From Actinoplanes nipponensis (GTDB taxonomy: Bacteria; Actinomycetota; Actinomycetes; Mycobacteriales; Micromonosporaceae), in assembly GCF_016862275.1 (NCBI RefSeq), contig NZ_BOMQ01000070.1, positions 36,810 through 100,809 of the forward strand: a stretch of 64,000 nucleotides of DNA. Direction: 5' to 3'. The notes under the pieces are model-generated. The model did no database searches and was not told where the DNA came from. It saw nothing but the letters and a program-made list of their open reading frames with translations. The translations under genes were made by a program, and so were the position numbers. Shown here one piece after another: positions 33,494 to 43,093 of this stretch (positions are counted from its first letter, which is position 1; each line of letters starts with the position of its first letter).

Positions 33494-34906
33494 ATGGATG
33501 AACCTAAGTCGCAACCGACGGCTGATTTGGTGACTACTCGCAAGAAGGCAGGCGCCACGCCGAACGGCAAGCTGACCGAGGCCCGTCTACGTCTACTGTC
33601 GCCCACCGGCTCCGGCCAGCCGATGTCGCGGCAGGAACTCGCTGAGGCGGTCAACACCTGGCAGTGGGAGCACGAAAAAGCCAAAGACCATCTTGACGAG
33701 AACGACATCGGAGCCTACGAGCGGGGCGAGTACCGATGGCCGCGGCGACGGCGCAGGGATGGCCTTCGCGCTGTCACGGGTGCACGGACCGACGCCGAGC
33801 TTGGCTTCTACCGCAACCGTCGGCTGTCGTCGGCCCGTGCGACTACAGCCGTAGCAGAGGCGGCGAATCATGACGACGGCCAGGCCGCGACGCTGAGCGA
33901 GCGGGTGGACCGTCGTGCCCTGATCAAGTACGTCGCGGCAGCCGGAGCCCGGCTTGCGGTGGCCCCGGCGCTCATGCTCGACGATCTGGACCGGATCGAG
34001 GCGGTCGGTCGGGACAGCCACGGATATGGCGACGAGACACTGGTTGCCTTCTTGACCGGTAAGCTTGCCGAAAGCGCGGGCGACGATGGACTTCATGGTC
34101 CCCGCTATGCGCTGCCGACCGTGCTCGGAATCATCTCGACCGTGCAGCGCAAAGCGCGGTCAGTCGATTGGGGCACGCGTCGTCCCCTGATGCGCGTTGG
34201 CGCCCAGGCATCGGAGTTCGCGGGCTGGCTATATCGCGACTTGGGTCATCCCGTCGCGGCAGAATATTGGCGAGACCGGGCCTCGGAGTGGGCCATGGAA
34301 GCAACCGATTACGCCATGCCCGGCTATATCCTGGTCAAGAAGAGTCAAGCTTCGTGGGACAATCGCGATGTCGCCCGGATGTTGGGCCTTGCCGAGGCGG
34401 CTCAGGAAGGGCCATGGCGATTGCCCGCGCGAATCATGGCGGAAGCGGTCCAGCAACAGGCGCGTGGACTGGCGATGATGCAGACGAGTCGGCAGAAGGT
34501 CGATGACACGCTGAAACGGGCACGCGAACTCCTTGAACAAGGAGCGGGTGAGAAAAGCACACTGGCTGCCCATTACGACGGAGAGCTGTTCAAGCTGCAA
34601 ACCGCGATCTGCTATGGCGAGTCCGGTCGTCCGGAGAAGGCCGCCGAGATCTACGAGGCAACCTTAAGGTCGGACGCCTTCTCGGCGCGGGATTTCGGGT
34701 ACTTCTCCGCACTACGGGCCCAAAACTTGGCGTCTATCCAGCAGCCCGATGTAGCCGCATCAATCGGCTGCACAGCCTTCTCCGCCGCCATGATAGCGGG
34801 ATCGGTGCGGACCGTACAGGAACTGTCTCGGCTGCGGGATCACCTGCATCCCTGGTGGAAGCGACCGGCAGTTGCCTCGTTCGCCCAACTCATGGAAGCG
34901 GTCTAG
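33494..34906 (+). CDS. XRE-type regulator with helical-repeat sensor, paralog B
   Basis: A 470-residue paralog of the gene at 31200. The HTH module is strongly conserved (SGQPMSRQELAEAVNTWQW, DIGAYERGEYRWPRRRRRDG, RTDAELGFYRNRR), while the C-terminal part diverges: DRRALIKYVAAAGARLAVAP, then helical hairpins such as ARMLGLAEAAQEGPWRLPAR and GRPEKAAEIYEATLR. The ATG at 33494 has AGGAGG upstream; a TTG at 33437 is an in-frame alternative. Its stop codon directly abuts the stop of the convergent hydrolase gene. GC content is a little lower than the neighbours. Confidence 0.85.
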   Translation: MDEPKSQPTADLVTTRKKAGATPNGKLTEARLRLLSPTGSGQPMSRQELAEAVNTWQWEHEKAKDHLDENDIGAYERGEYRWPRRRRRDGLRAVTGARTDAELGFYRNRRLSSARATTAVAEAANHDDGQAATLSERVDRRALIKYVAAAGARLAVAPALMLDDLDRIEAVGRDSHGYGDETLVAFLTGKLAESAGDDGLHGPRYALPTVLGIISTVQRKARSVDWGTRRPLMRVGAQASEFAGWLYRDLGHPVAAEYWRDRASEWAMEATDYAMPGYILVKKSQASWDNRDVARMLGLAEAAQEGPWRLPARIMAEAVQQQARGLAMMQTSRQKVDDTLKRARELLEQGAGEKSTLAAHYDGELFKLQTAICYGESGRPEKAAEIYEATLRSDAFSARDFGYFSALRAQNLASIQQPDVAASIGCTAFSAAMIAGSVRTVQELSRLRDHLHPWWKRPAVASFAQLMEAV

Positions 34907-35737
34907 TCACGCACTCCAGGCGGCGATGTCCTCGATTGCCTTCGCCTGCCATATTTGCGTCTGCGGGTTGCGGTACTGCGGATCATCATGGACGGCGATC
35001 CCGTGCTGGGCGCCCTCAATCTCAATCAACTTGGCGGGTGCGGAAATCTTCGCTATGAAGTCCCGAGAACTCTGCACGGGAATAAAGGTGTCGCCAGTGC
35101 CATGCAGGATCAGCGTCGGTGCCTGAATGTCGCCAGACTTTCGATCAGGGCGCACATGGAAAACCTCGTTGAGGAGAGGGCGCCCAAGCTTGAACGTAGC
35201 CGAATGTGGCAAGAACCCGTTCTGAGTCAGCTCGCGACCCGCAGACTCGTCGATCTGATCGTCATTCCAGTACGGCTTGTCGTCAATGAATCGCTTCTTG
35301 TAGTTGGTCAGCGGGTTGATCAGGATGAGCCTGGCGATTTCCGACGGGAATTCGGCGGCGAAATACGCGCAGATGCCACCGCTGAAGCTGGCCCCCAAGA
35401 GATTGACGGGAACGCTGCCAGAGAGCTGGCGGGCATGCGCGACCGCAGCACGAATGTCGTTAAGGACCCCGGAAAGCGTGAGATCCTCCTGCCTACCCTC
35501 GCTTTCACCATGACCGCGAAAGTCGAAGCGCAACGATGCCACACCGGCCGACGCCAGACCTTCAGCGAGCCGACCGAAGAAGCCACCTTCCTCACGGGTC
35601 ACACCTCCACCGTGTACCAGCACGGTGCAGGAGCGTGGCGGTCCACTCGGTGCGACGAAGGTACCGCGAAGAAGTAGGCCATCGGCACTGCGAAAGCTCG
35701 TTTGCGTGGTCAAGGGTGGCGTGGCGGCGTCGGTCAT
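34907..35737 (-). CDS. Alpha/beta hydrolase (serine hydrolase)
   Basis: A 276-residue hydrolase. The ATG at 35737 follows GGAGGGAAC. The oxyanion motif VLVHGGGVTREEGG, nucleophile elbow GASFSGG, acid Asp in LHGTGDTFIP and His in IEGAQHGIAV form a complete catalytic set. The SLRFDFRGHGESEG segment is typical of esterase/peptidase-like members. Function is not more precisely predictable. It is convergent with regulator B with no spacer. Confidence 0.92.
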   Translation of the reverse strand: MTDAATPPLTTQTSFRSADGLLLRGTFVAPSGPPRSCTVLVHGGGVTREEGGFFGRLAEGLASAGVASLRFDFRGHGESEGRQEDLTLSGVLNDIRAAVAHARQLSGSVPVNLLGASFSGGICAYFAAEFPSEIARLILINPLTNYKKRFIDDKPYWNDDQIDESAGRELTQNGFLPHSATFKLGRPLLNEVFHVRPDRKSGDIQAPTLILHGTGDTFIPVQSSRDFIAKISAPAKLIEIEGAQHGIAVHDDPQYRNPQTQIWQAKAIEDIAAWSA

Positions 35738-35909
35738 GGTCGGGGTTCCCTCCAGACGGATTGGCACCGTGCCGGTAGCTTAACGGCCTCCACCATCACG
35801 GTCGTCCAGCGTCCTGGCCACACTCGTCCCGGTAGCGGCGCGCGACGAACCGCCGGAAGCTGGAACCGATCTCGATGCGCCGAAGTCGCGGGCGGTGTGC
35901 GGGCTGGCA

Positions 35910-36557
35910 CTAGGCAAAGATCATTGCCAATATTGCGGCTCCGAAGAGGGCCGGTCCGAACGGCAGCTTGGTGGAGCGCTCGCGGCTTCTGGCTACCGTG
36001 ACTAACGCGAAAATCCATTGGCCGATGAGTGCGGCCAGGATGGCGGTGGCCGAGACTTGCCATCCGAGCGCGCCGAGGATGAAGGCCGTTGCGCCGGCGA
36101 AATGGACGTCACCGAGACCGAGCTGGCCGGGCGCGGCCAGGGCGGTGAGGAGCAATGCGGCTGACACCACGAGTCCCGAAACGGCGGCTTGGGTCAGCGT
36201 GGTGAAACGGTCGTCGATGATCGACTCGACGGTGAACAGGACCGCGCACGTGAGCCAGGTCGCGCCGACCATGGCGTGTGGAAGTCGATGCCGCCGAAGG
36301 TCGGTGTAGGTCAATCCGACGCCGAGGACGCTGAATAGCCAATATCCCGGTGCAGAGATCCGCCACCCGACTCGGAGGTACACGGCATAGGTGATCACGG
36401 CAGTCGTCACCGCCATGACGGCGCTCAGTAGGCGCGGCGTGTCGTTAGACCACCATCGGGGCGGCAGCCGAACCGGCCCGTCGGCGGGAACGGCGTGTGC
36501 GGTCGCGGCGACTGGTAGCGCTGCGATGAAGCCACCAGCCGCCGCGACCAGCGCCAT
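35910..36557 (-). CDS. Prepilin peptidase (A24-type)
   Basis: A 215-residue polytopic membrane protein. The two catalytic Asp are in TYTDLRRHRLPHAM and QLGLGDVHFAG, the standard arrangement for type IV prepilin peptidases. It lacks the extra N-terminal methylase domain, as in TadV-type enzymes. The ATG at 36557 lies 8 bp after the upstream wHTH gene. It should process the Flp and TadE-like pilins encoded downstream on the other strand. Confidence 0.88.
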   Translation of the reverse strand: MALVAAAGGFIAALPVAATAHAVPADGPVRLPPRWWSNDTPRLLSAVMAVTTAVITYAVYLRVGWRISAPGYWLFSVLGVGLTYTDLRRHRLPHAMVGATWLTCAVLFTVESIIDDRFTTLTQAAVSGLVVSAALLLTALAAPGQLGLGDVHFAGATAFILGALGWQVSATAILAALIGQWIFALVTVARSRERSTKLPFGPALFGAAILAMIFA

Positions 36558-36565
36558 AGGACTGG

Positions 36566-36892
36566 CTAGGTCCGCCACGAGTCGGAGTTGCCTGGCTGAT
36601 CGGCAGGGTGGTCCTGATCCCAGGCTTCGATGTGGCGGAGGGCAACCGCGAGCCGCTGTCCGCTGCGGGTCAGGGCGTAGTCGGGTGGCACCCGTGTGGT
36701 GCGGTGCGCGATGAGGCCCTGCCGAGTCAGCGCGGCGAGCGTGGCCTGGAAGGTTCGGGAGTGGACCGGCCCGTCGGCCACCCCGCCTAGCCGCACCAGT
36801 AGGTCGGTGTACCGGAGGGGTTCGGACGACAGGATGTCGAGAATCTCGCGGCCCCACTTCGGTTTGATCGCTCGAAGGGCGCGTTGCAGCAT
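36566..36892 (-). CDS. HxlR-like winged-helix regulator
   Basis: A 108-residue winged helix: KPKWGREILDILSSEPLRYT, then SRTFQATLAALTRQGLIAHR and TRSGQRLAVALRHIEAWDQD, which fits HxlR-type regulators. The start is inside a region with modest ribosome-site quality. Directly upstream of the prepilin peptidase, it probably controls the pilus genes. Confidence 0.8.
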   Translation of the reverse strand: MLQRALRAIKPKWGREILDILSSEPLRYTDLLVRLGGVADGPVHSRTFQATLAALTRQGLIAHRTTRVPPDYALTRSGQRLAVALRHIEAWDQDHPADQPGNSDSWRT

Positions 36893-37031
36893 GTTCTCCA
36901 GCGCGACTCACCTCCCCGTTTGTGGGCGCGCCGCTGGCCTAGCGAATGATCAGTGTATTGCCTCGTGTCGAACGCTCGCCAACCAATACTGATCACGTTG
37001 GTTTCGCGCGAGCTTTGTGAAGAATTTCCTA

Positions 37032-37406
37032 TTAACCTGAAGAATCGTCAATTGCGTTACTTGTCGATTGGTGCCGCCAGCGATGGAACGGTCTCGTGAC
37101 CGGGAAGTCGTCGGCCCACGCTTGAAGTGCGGCTACGTGGGTGAGGAGCGTGGCTCCCGCCGTGGTCAACTCGATCGGGGCGTCCGGGCGAAGATTGGTG
37201 TCCCAGGACCCGCATCGAGGACTACTGATAAGACCTTCGGCCGCGAGCGCGCGCAGACACCGCTCAGCGTGCGGGTATACCTCGTCATCGATTTGTGCGA
37301 AGGTGGCGACATCGTCTCGCCGGTGCAGCGTTACCAGCGTCTGATAGACGCCGGGCCTCCCGACGAGTTCGAGAATCCGGCCCAGCGGCCGGCGATGGTC
37401 ACCCAA
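37032..37406 (-). CDS. Second HxlR-like winged-helix regulator
   Basis: About 124 residues. It contains GRILELVGRPGVYQTLVTLH, ERCLRALAAEGLISSPRCGS and ELTTAGATLLTHVAALQAWA, again a winged helix of the HxlR type with a C-terminal dimerisation helix. The TTG at 37406 has GGGAG 8 nt upstream; another TTG at 37421 would add five residues. It is transcribed away from the pilus operon, across the 37422-37728 gap. Confidence 0.7.
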   Translation of the reverse strand: MGDHRRPLGRILELVGRPGVYQTLVTLHRRDDVATFAQIDDEVYPHAERCLRALAAEGLISSPRCGSWDTNLRPDAPIELTTAGATLLTHVAALQAWADDFPVTRPFHRWRHQSTSNAIDDSSG

Positions 37407-37421
37407 CGAAGTATCTCCCAA

Positions 37422-37728
37422 AAAACTTCGGCCACTTCGTTCGAGATTGTACGACCAATCGAAAGATAATGATCTGTCAGATTTGTGACACTCTATTTGC
37501 CCGATCTGCGCCTTGTGGAAGCCGCACTGTCAGCGCGGTAAGTGCGCCAGTGAGCGCGCGTCAAGGGTTGATAACGCGCGTACCTCGGGGCGCGCGCAGT
37601 TGCCACTCTCGACAGTTGCGGACTAGACACGTTAGGTGACCTTGGTTCGGGCTGGCTGGGCGAGGGTTGTAGATGAGGGCTGCGCGACGGCTTGACGTGC
37701 GGTCGGAGGCCAATGGAGGAGGCGGAGC
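37422..37728. promoter_or_regulatory. Divergent intergenic region upstream of the pilus operon
   Basis: This 307-bp gap contains a distinctly AT-rich stretch around 37440-37500 within otherwise GC-rich DNA. It must hold the promoter of the pilus operon and that of the winged-helix gene. No gene is seen. Confidence 0.5.
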
Positions 37729-38280
37729 GTGGACCGGCGCACGGGGGTGGTGGGGCTAGCGACAGCCCTGGTGATAGCTCTGGCGGGCTGTAGCTCGAAG
37801 GAGGGTAACGGCGGCACACCGTCGAACAGTGTGGTGCCGGCACCGTCGCCATCTGCGAGTCTTCCGCTGAGCGTTGCGGCTGAGCGGGATGCGCTCGTTG
37901 CTTACCGCGGCATGTGGTCTGCGTTCGTCGAGGCGGGCAAGACGTCCGACCCGGACGCCCCCGACCTGCGTAAGTACGCTTCGGACAACGCGCTGAAGCT
38001 CATCGTCAGATCTCTGTACACCGACCGGGACCAAGGCAAGGTGACCAAGGGGCCGCTGCGCCTCGACCCGAAGGCGACGGAGTCGAAACCGCCAGACGTG
38101 CCCACCGAGGTCAAGATCCTCGATTGCGTTGATTCCACGAACTGGCTCGAATACAAGAAGTCCGGGGAGCTGTGGGACAAGGAACCGGGCAGTAAGCACC
38201 GCACCACCGCCACGGTGAAGCTGACCGATGGTGTGTGGAAGGTTTCCTCCTTCATCCTCGAAGGAGGGGCGACATGCTGA
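37729..38280 (+). CDS. Lipoprotein, first gene of the pilus operon
   Basis: A 183-residue lipoprotein. The GTG at 37729 follows GGAGGCGGAGC. Signal peptide with lipobox LAGC (Cys 21), a Ser/Pro linker, then a compact domain (VAYRGMWSAFVEAGKTSD, NALKLIVRSLY, RTTATVKLTDGVWKVSSF), an NTF2/SnoaL-like pattern. Its end overlaps the next gene by 7 bp. A role at the cell surface of the pilus machinery is inferred from position. Confidence 0.8.
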   Translation: MDRRTGVVGLATALVIALAGCSSKEGNGGTPSNSVVPAPSPSASLPLSVAAERDALVAYRGMWSAFVEAGKTSDPDAPDLRKYASDNALKLIVRSLYTDRDQGKVTKGPLRLDPKATESKPPDVPTEVKILDCVDSTNWLEYKKSGELWDKEPGSKHRTTATVKLTDGVWKVSSFILEGGATC

Positions 38281-39197
38281 CCAGGTTGCGACGTCTGACG
38301 CTGGTAGCGGTCCTCGGGATCGCCGCCGCCCTGGCGGTCGCCGGACCGGCGACCGCTGGAGACGGCACTGGTGGGGTGGGTTGCACGAAAGGCTCTAGCG
38401 CTCCAGGGTGTGACATCAACGCTGGCACAGGGGGCAATTCCGGCAACACCAAGCCCGGCAACACGGGCGGCAAAGGTGGCGACGGTAAATGCCGCAATCC
38501 GGAAGGCGCGGAGATCCCCTGCCAGCGTGACGGTGGGTGGGCTGGCGACGACGGCTGTTATTACAAGCCCGCTGATGTGTCGCCGTCCACGATCGACGCC
38601 CTCGGTGGGCAACCTGCTGGCGCGGGCGGCTGGTACCAGCAGGTTTGCTATAACGACGCCGGTGAAGCGACGTCGGGCTTCGGCGGCCCGGTGTGGATTG
38701 CCGGGGCGGCGCCGCCGGTAGTGTCACCGGAGGTGTTGGCTCGTCAGGCACGCTCGCGCTTGAACTTGCCCACGATCGTGATCCGGATCAACCCTCCGGG
38801 CAAACAGTTGACGCATCTGCCGACGTGGCTGTCCTTGGACGCCTCGTCGTGGGAGACCAAGTCCGCCACCGCGTCGGTGCCCGGGGTGTCGGTGACGGCG
38901 ACCGCGCGGCCGGTGCAGGCGACGTGGGCGATGGGCAACAACACGACGAAGGTATGCACCGGTCCGGGAACCATGTGGACGCCGGGTACTGATCCGAAGC
39001 TGCCGTCGCCGGATTGCTCATACACCTACACCCACTCGTCGGCGCAGGCGCCGGGCGGCACGTACACGGTGACCGTGACGGTGACGTGGGAAGTGACCTG
39101 GGCCGGTGCCGGGCAGTCAGGCACGGTGCCGGGGTTGACCACGACCGGGAGCGTGCCGGTCACCGTCCAGGAGTCGCAGGCCGTCATCACGGGCTGA
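38274..39197 (+). CDS. Secreted Gly-rich protein with Ig-like C-terminal region
   Basis: A 307-residue exported protein. Signal peptide ends near VAGPATAGD. A Gly/Asn/Lys-rich Cys-containing segment (about 35-90) is followed by a domain with WYQQVCYNDAGEAT and a beta-rich C-terminal part (GGTYTVTVTVTWEVTWAGAG). The ATG at 38274 has AGGAGGGG upstream. Likely an extracellular accessory of the pilus; no enzyme motif is seen. Confidence 0.8.
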   Translation: MLTRLRRLTLVAVLGIAAALAVAGPATAGDGTGGVGCTKGSSAPGCDINAGTGGNSGNTKPGNTGGKGGDGKCRNPEGAEIPCQRDGGWAGDDGCYYKPADVSPSTIDALGGQPAGAGGWYQQVCYNDAGEATSGFGGPVWIAGAAPPVVSPEVLARQARSRLNLPTIVIRINPPGKQLTHLPTWLSLDASSWETKSATASVPGVSVTATARPVQATWAMGNNTTKVCTGPGTMWTPGTDPKLPSPDCSYTYTHSSAQAPGGTYTVTVTVTWEVTWAGAGQSGTVPGLTTTGSVPVTVQESQAVITG

Positions 39198-39235
39198 CAT
39201 CGGGTGCCGAGGGGCGCCGTATCGGGGAGGTAGTC

Positions 39236-39949
39236 ATGTCGGTGGGTGCCGTGCGCCCAAAATCGGGACTTGAAGATCGTCCGCAGGTGGCGCAGCCGCG
39301 TGCCGGGCGAGGACCGTGGCGGGCGGCACGCCGCCGCCGCCGGTTGCCGTTCGTTGCCCTCGGCGGGCTTCTGGTCATCGTGTGTGTCCTCGCGTACGCC
39401 TACGGGGCGGTGGCGCTGGGCGACCGGGTGCAGGTGCTTGCGGTGGCCCGTGCGGTCACGGCCGGGCAGGCGTTCACTGCGGCGGACCTTCGGCCGGTGT
39501 CAGCGGCGCAAGACCCCACGGTGCAGCTGATCCCGGCGGACCAGGCCACGCAGGTGGTCGGTCGTACGGCGGTGGTGCCGCTGCTGCCGGGAACCCTGCT
39601 GACCCCGGCGCTGCTGGGTGACGCGGCGTTCCCTCCGGCGGGGAAGGTGACCGCCTCGGTGGCGGTGAAGCCCGGCCAGTATCCGCAGGGACTCGCGGCG
39701 GGCGCGCGGGTGAGTGTGTACGTGACGGCGAACCCCGCCGGTGCCGCACCGGCACCGGCAACGACCTCTGCCCCGGCCTCGTCCACGCCGGCCCGGATGC
39801 AGGCGGTGGTCCTCGCCGTGGACCTGGCTGGTGACGGCCAGGGCGCGGTCGTGATCACGCTGCTGCTTGATGCGGACGACGGTGGCCGGTTGGCGGCGGC
39901 TGCGGCGGGCGGCGTGGTGCTGATGCAGACCGCACCGGGAGGGAGCTGA
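39236..39949 (+). CDS. SAF-domain (CpaB-like) pilus assembly protein
   Basis: A 237-residue membrane protein: basic N-terminus, one transmembrane helix (about 38-60), then a SAF domain (VLAVARAVTAGQAFTAADLR) and a second lobe. CpaB/RcpC proteins form part of the periplasmic or cell-wall side of Tad machines. The ATG at 39236 has GGGGAGG upstream. It precedes the CpaE-like ATPase by 2 bp. Confidence 0.85.
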   Translation: MSVGAVRPKSGLEDRPQVAQPRAGRGPWRAARRRRRLPFVALGGLLVIVCVLAYAYGAVALGDRVQVLAVARAVTAGQAFTAADLRPVSAAQDPTVQLIPADQATQVVGRTAVVPLLPGTLLTPALLGDAAFPPAGKVTASVAVKPGQYPQGLAAGARVSVYVTANPAGAAPAPATTSAPASSTPARMQAVVLAVDLAGDGQGAVVITLLLDADDGGRLAAAAAGGVVLMQTAPGGS

Positions 39950-39951
39950 CG

Positions 39952-40758
39952 ATGCCGTTGCTGGCGATGTGCTCGATCAAAGGCCCTGGCGTGACGACGG
40001 CCGCCCTCGGGTTGGCCGCGGTCGCCGACGCCTCGGCGCGGGTGGTGCTGGTGGAGTGTGATCCGGCGGGCGGCGACCTGATGCTGCGGCACGGGTTGGC
40101 CGCGAAGCCGAACCTGGTCGATTTGGCCTCGGCAGCCCGAGGTACCAGTGGCGACCCGGCCGTGTACCGGACGGTGGCGCAGGCACTGCACGTCGGGGAT
40201 CGGGTGGTGCCGGTGGTGGTGGCCCCGGCGGGTGGGGCGCAGAGCCGGGCGGCGCTGCCGGAGCTGACCCGCGCCGGGCAACTCGTGCTGAACCCGCCGG
40301 ACCGTCTCGTGGTGGCCGACTGCGGCCGGTTCGAGGCGATGTCGGCGGCCAGGCCGGTCCTCGTCCTCGCCGATGTGGTGGCCGTGGTGGTGCGGGCGAC
40401 CGCCGATGCGCTGGCCCACCTGGAGGAACATCTCGGCGAGCTGCTCGACGTGGTGACCGGTCGCCTGGTGGTGCTGCTGGCACACGGCGGGCTGTACGAC
40501 GGGGCCGATGTCGCCGACGTTCTCGGCCGGTATGTGACCGAGGAGCTGATGGAACCAGCGGACCGACTTGCGGTGCACGGCCCGCTGCCCGATGACCGGC
40601 GCGCGGCGGCGCTGCTGGGTGGGGACCTCGTCGCGGGACGTCGCTGGCGGAGGCTGCCGCTGCTGCGATCCCTCGACCGCATCGCGGGCGAGCTGGCGCC
40701 GCTGCTGGTGACCGCGCCGCAAGACGACGCGGGCTCAAGGACGGAGGTGCCGGGATGA
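39952..40758 (+). CDS. CpaE/ParA-like ATPase with altered P-loop
   Basis: A 268-residue MinD/ParA-type protein. Walker A' and B-like features are present (VVLVECDPAGGDL; RLVVADCGRF), but the P-loop KGPGVTTAA lacks the usual GKT: the deviant Lys is kept while the signature Lys is replaced by Val. It may bind nucleotide weakly or act as a pseudo-ATPase. In Tad systems CpaE localises the machine. Its stop overlaps the tadA start. Confidence 0.85.
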   Translation: MPLLAMCSIKGPGVTTAALGLAAVADASARVVLVECDPAGGDLMLRHGLAAKPNLVDLASAARGTSGDPAVYRTVAQALHVGDRVVPVVVAPAGGAQSRAALPELTRAGQLVLNPPDRLVVADCGRFEAMSAARPVLVLADVVAVVVRATADALAHLEEHLGELLDVVTGRLVVLLAHGGLYDGADVADVLGRYVTEELMEPADRLAVHGPLPDDRRAAALLGGDLVAGRRWRRLPLLRSLDRIAGELAPLLVTAPQDDAGSRTEVPG

Positions 40759-42194
40759 GCGCGCCGTTCAACGCGTTGTCGACGGCGCCGGTCAACGGAC
40801 ACCGGCACGGCCACCCGGCCGAGCCGGACCTCGGCCCGGATGTGGCGGTGGTTCGCCAGATTCGCCGTGAGGTCGCCGAGCGTCTGACCCGGGCCAGCCG
40901 TGCCCAGGAGGCCGCGACCCAGACGCCGATGCCGACCGAGGAACGAGAGGCACTGACGCGCCGGCTGATCAGCGAGGCCCTCGACGCCTACGCCACAGCG
41001 GAAATGGAGGCCGGTCGCCCGCCGCTACGCCCACAGGTGGAGTCGCGGGTGGCCCGGACGGTCGCGGACACTCTGTTGGGCGCGGGCGGGTTGCAGCCCT
41101 GGCTGAACAATCCGGACGTGGAGGAGATCGTCGCCAACGGCTGCGATCAGGTCTTCGTGCGTTTCTCCGACGCCCGTCATGAACAGGTGGAGCCGATCGC
41201 GGACTCCGACGCGGAGATGGTGGACCTGATCCGGATGTTGGCCGCCCATACCGGCAACGACGAGCGCCGCTGGGACCGGGCCGCGCCGCTGCTGAACCTG
41301 CAGCTCGCCGACGGCAGCCGCCTCAACGCGGTCATGGATGTGGTGCGGCGGCCGTCGCTGTCGATCCGGCGGCACCGGTACATGACGATGACGATGCCTC
41401 AACTCATCGAGTTGAGGGCTATCGACACCGCCCTGGGTGAGTTGTTCCGCGCCGCTGTACGAGCGCGGCTCAACACGGTGGTGGGCGGCCCGACCGGTGC
41501 CGGGAAGACCACGTTCCTGCGCGGGCTGGCCTCGGCGATCCCGGCTCACGAACGCCTAGTGACCATCGAGGACACCTACGAACTCGGCTTCGACCAGGAC
41601 ACCGCCGCGCACCCGAACGTGGTCGCGATGCAGGCCCGCGAAGCCAACGTGGAAGGCGAAGGCGCGGTGGACATGGCGGCGCTGTTCCGCAACGCGCTGC
41701 GGATGGTGCCCTCGCGGGTGTTCGTCGGCGAGGTCCGAGGGCATGAGGTGGTGCCGCTACTCAACGCCATGTCGCAGGGCAACGACGGCTCGATGTCGAC
41801 CATCCACGCCTCGTCGTCGGCCGGCGTATTCCGCAAGCTGGTGCTCTACGCCGCCGCGGCCCCGGAGCGCCTCGACCCGGCCACCACGAACCTGCACATC
41901 GCCGAAGGGCTGCACCTGGTGGTGCAGTTGCGGCTCACCGAGACCGGCCGCCGGTTCGTCACCAGCGTCCGGGAGGTCGTGGACGCCGACGGGTTGCAGG
42001 TCGCGTCCAACGAGATCTTCCGGCCCGGCCCGGACGAGCGCGCGGTGCCCGGGGCGCCGCCGTCGACCGCGCTGCTGGACCGGCTGGTCTTCCACGGCTT
42101 CGACCCGGCGGTCTTGCAGCGCCGAGAGGGCTGGTGGGCTACCACCGGCGGCGCGGCCCGGACCGGCAACGGTAACGGGGGGTGGCCGCGATGA
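40755..42194 (+). CDS. tadA: TadA/CpaF-type secretion ATPase
   Basis: A 479-residue hexameric secretion ATPase. Walker A GGPTGAGKTT (about 244-253), Asp box ERLVTIEDTYELG, Walker B region SRVFVGEVRGHE and His box MSTIHASS are all present. It powers pilus assembly or protein secretion on the cytoplasmic face of the membrane. ATGA overlaps couple it to both neighbours. Confidence 0.96.
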   Translation: MSAPFNALSTAPVNGHRHGHPAEPDLGPDVAVVRQIRREVAERLTRASRAQEAATQTPMPTEEREALTRRLISEALDAYATAEMEAGRPPLRPQVESRVARTVADTLLGAGGLQPWLNNPDVEEIVANGCDQVFVRFSDARHEQVEPIADSDAEMVDLIRMLAAHTGNDERRWDRAAPLLNLQLADGSRLNAVMDVVRRPSLSIRRHRYMTMTMPQLIELRAIDTALGELFRAAVRARLNTVVGGPTGAGKTTFLRGLASAIPAHERLVTIEDTYELGFDQDTAAHPNVVAMQAREANVEGEGAVDMAALFRNALRMVPSRVFVGEVRGHEVVPLLNAMSQGNDGSMSTIHASSSAGVFRKLVLYAAAAPERLDPATTNLHIAEGLHLVVQLRLTETGRRFVTSVREVVDADGLQVASNEIFRPGPDERAVPGAPPSTALLDRLVFHGFDPAVLQRREGWWATTGGAARTGNGNGGWPR

Positions 42195-43093
42195 CGTTGA
42201 CGGTGCCCCTGGCGGCGTTGCTGGGGCTGGGAACGGCGCTGGGCCTGGTACTGGTCACCGTGGGGCTGACCGGCCGAGAGAATCCGCCGCCGGGACTCGA
42301 TGTCGAGGCGTCGTGGTGGTCGAGGCTGACCACCGGTCGTGAACCGGTGGACCGGCGTCGGCTGGCGCTGTGTGTGGCCGTCGGCGTTGTCGTGGCCGTG
42401 GTGACCCGCTGGCCGGTCGCGGCGGTGCTGTCGGCCGGGGCGGCGTGGGTGCTGCCGCACATCATCGGCCCGGACCGGGGTCACGCCCGCCGGGTCGCCC
42501 GGATCGAGGCCATCGCCACCTGGACCGAGGCGGTGCGTGACAACCTGTCCGGCGCGGCCGGGCTGGAGCAGGCGATCGGGGCCAGCGCCATCGAGTCCCC
42601 GGAGCCGATCCGCGACGAGGTGACCCGGCTGGCGTTGCGGCTACAACGCGGCTGGCGGCTACGCGACGCCCTGCGCGGGTTCGCCACCGAGATGGCCGAC
42701 CCGACCGCCGACCTTGTCGTGGCCGGGCTGGTGATAGCCGCGAAGGGCAGCGCCGGACAGCTCGGCAACGTCCTGGGTGAACTGGCCCTGTTCGCGCGGG
42801 CGAAGGTCGCTTCCCGCCAGCGAATCGCGGCCAGCCGTAAGAGCAACCGCACGTCGGCCCGAGTGGTGGTCGGCGCGACGTTGGCCATGGCGGCCGTGTT
42901 GTCGCTGATCAACCAGGGCTATCTGGCGCCGTTCGACTCCGTCACCGGTCAGCTCATCCTGCTGTTCGGGGTCGGCGGGTGCTTCGGGTTCGCGTTCTGG
43001 TGGCTCGCGCGGTTGATGCGCCAGAAGGACACCAGCCGCGTGCTCGCGGCTGTCGCCGACGATCCGGCCGAGCGTCAGGCGGTGCCGTCATGA
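42191..43093 (+). CDS. tadB: TadB-like type II secretion F-domain protein
   Basis: A 300-residue inner-membrane platform protein. N-terminal and C-terminal transmembrane helices flank a cytoplasmic T2SF domain with the conserved ARIEAIATWTEAVRDNLSGA and VAGLVIAAKGSAGQLGNVLG. The ATG at 42191 overlaps the tadA stop. Confidence 0.92.
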   Translation: MTLTVPLAALLGLGTALGLVLVTVGLTGRENPPPGLDVEASWWSRLTTGREPVDRRRLALCVAVGVVVAVVTRWPVAAVLSAGAAWVLPHIIGPDRGHARRVARIEAIATWTEAVRDNLSGAAGLEQAIGASAIESPEPIRDEVTRLALRLQRGWRLRDALRGFATEMADPTADLVVAGLVIAAKGSAGQLGNVLGELALFARAKVASRQRIAASRKSNRTSARVVVGATLAMAAVLSLINQGYLAPFDSVTGQLILLFGVGGCFGFAFWWLARLMRQKDTSRVLAAVADDPAERQAVPS

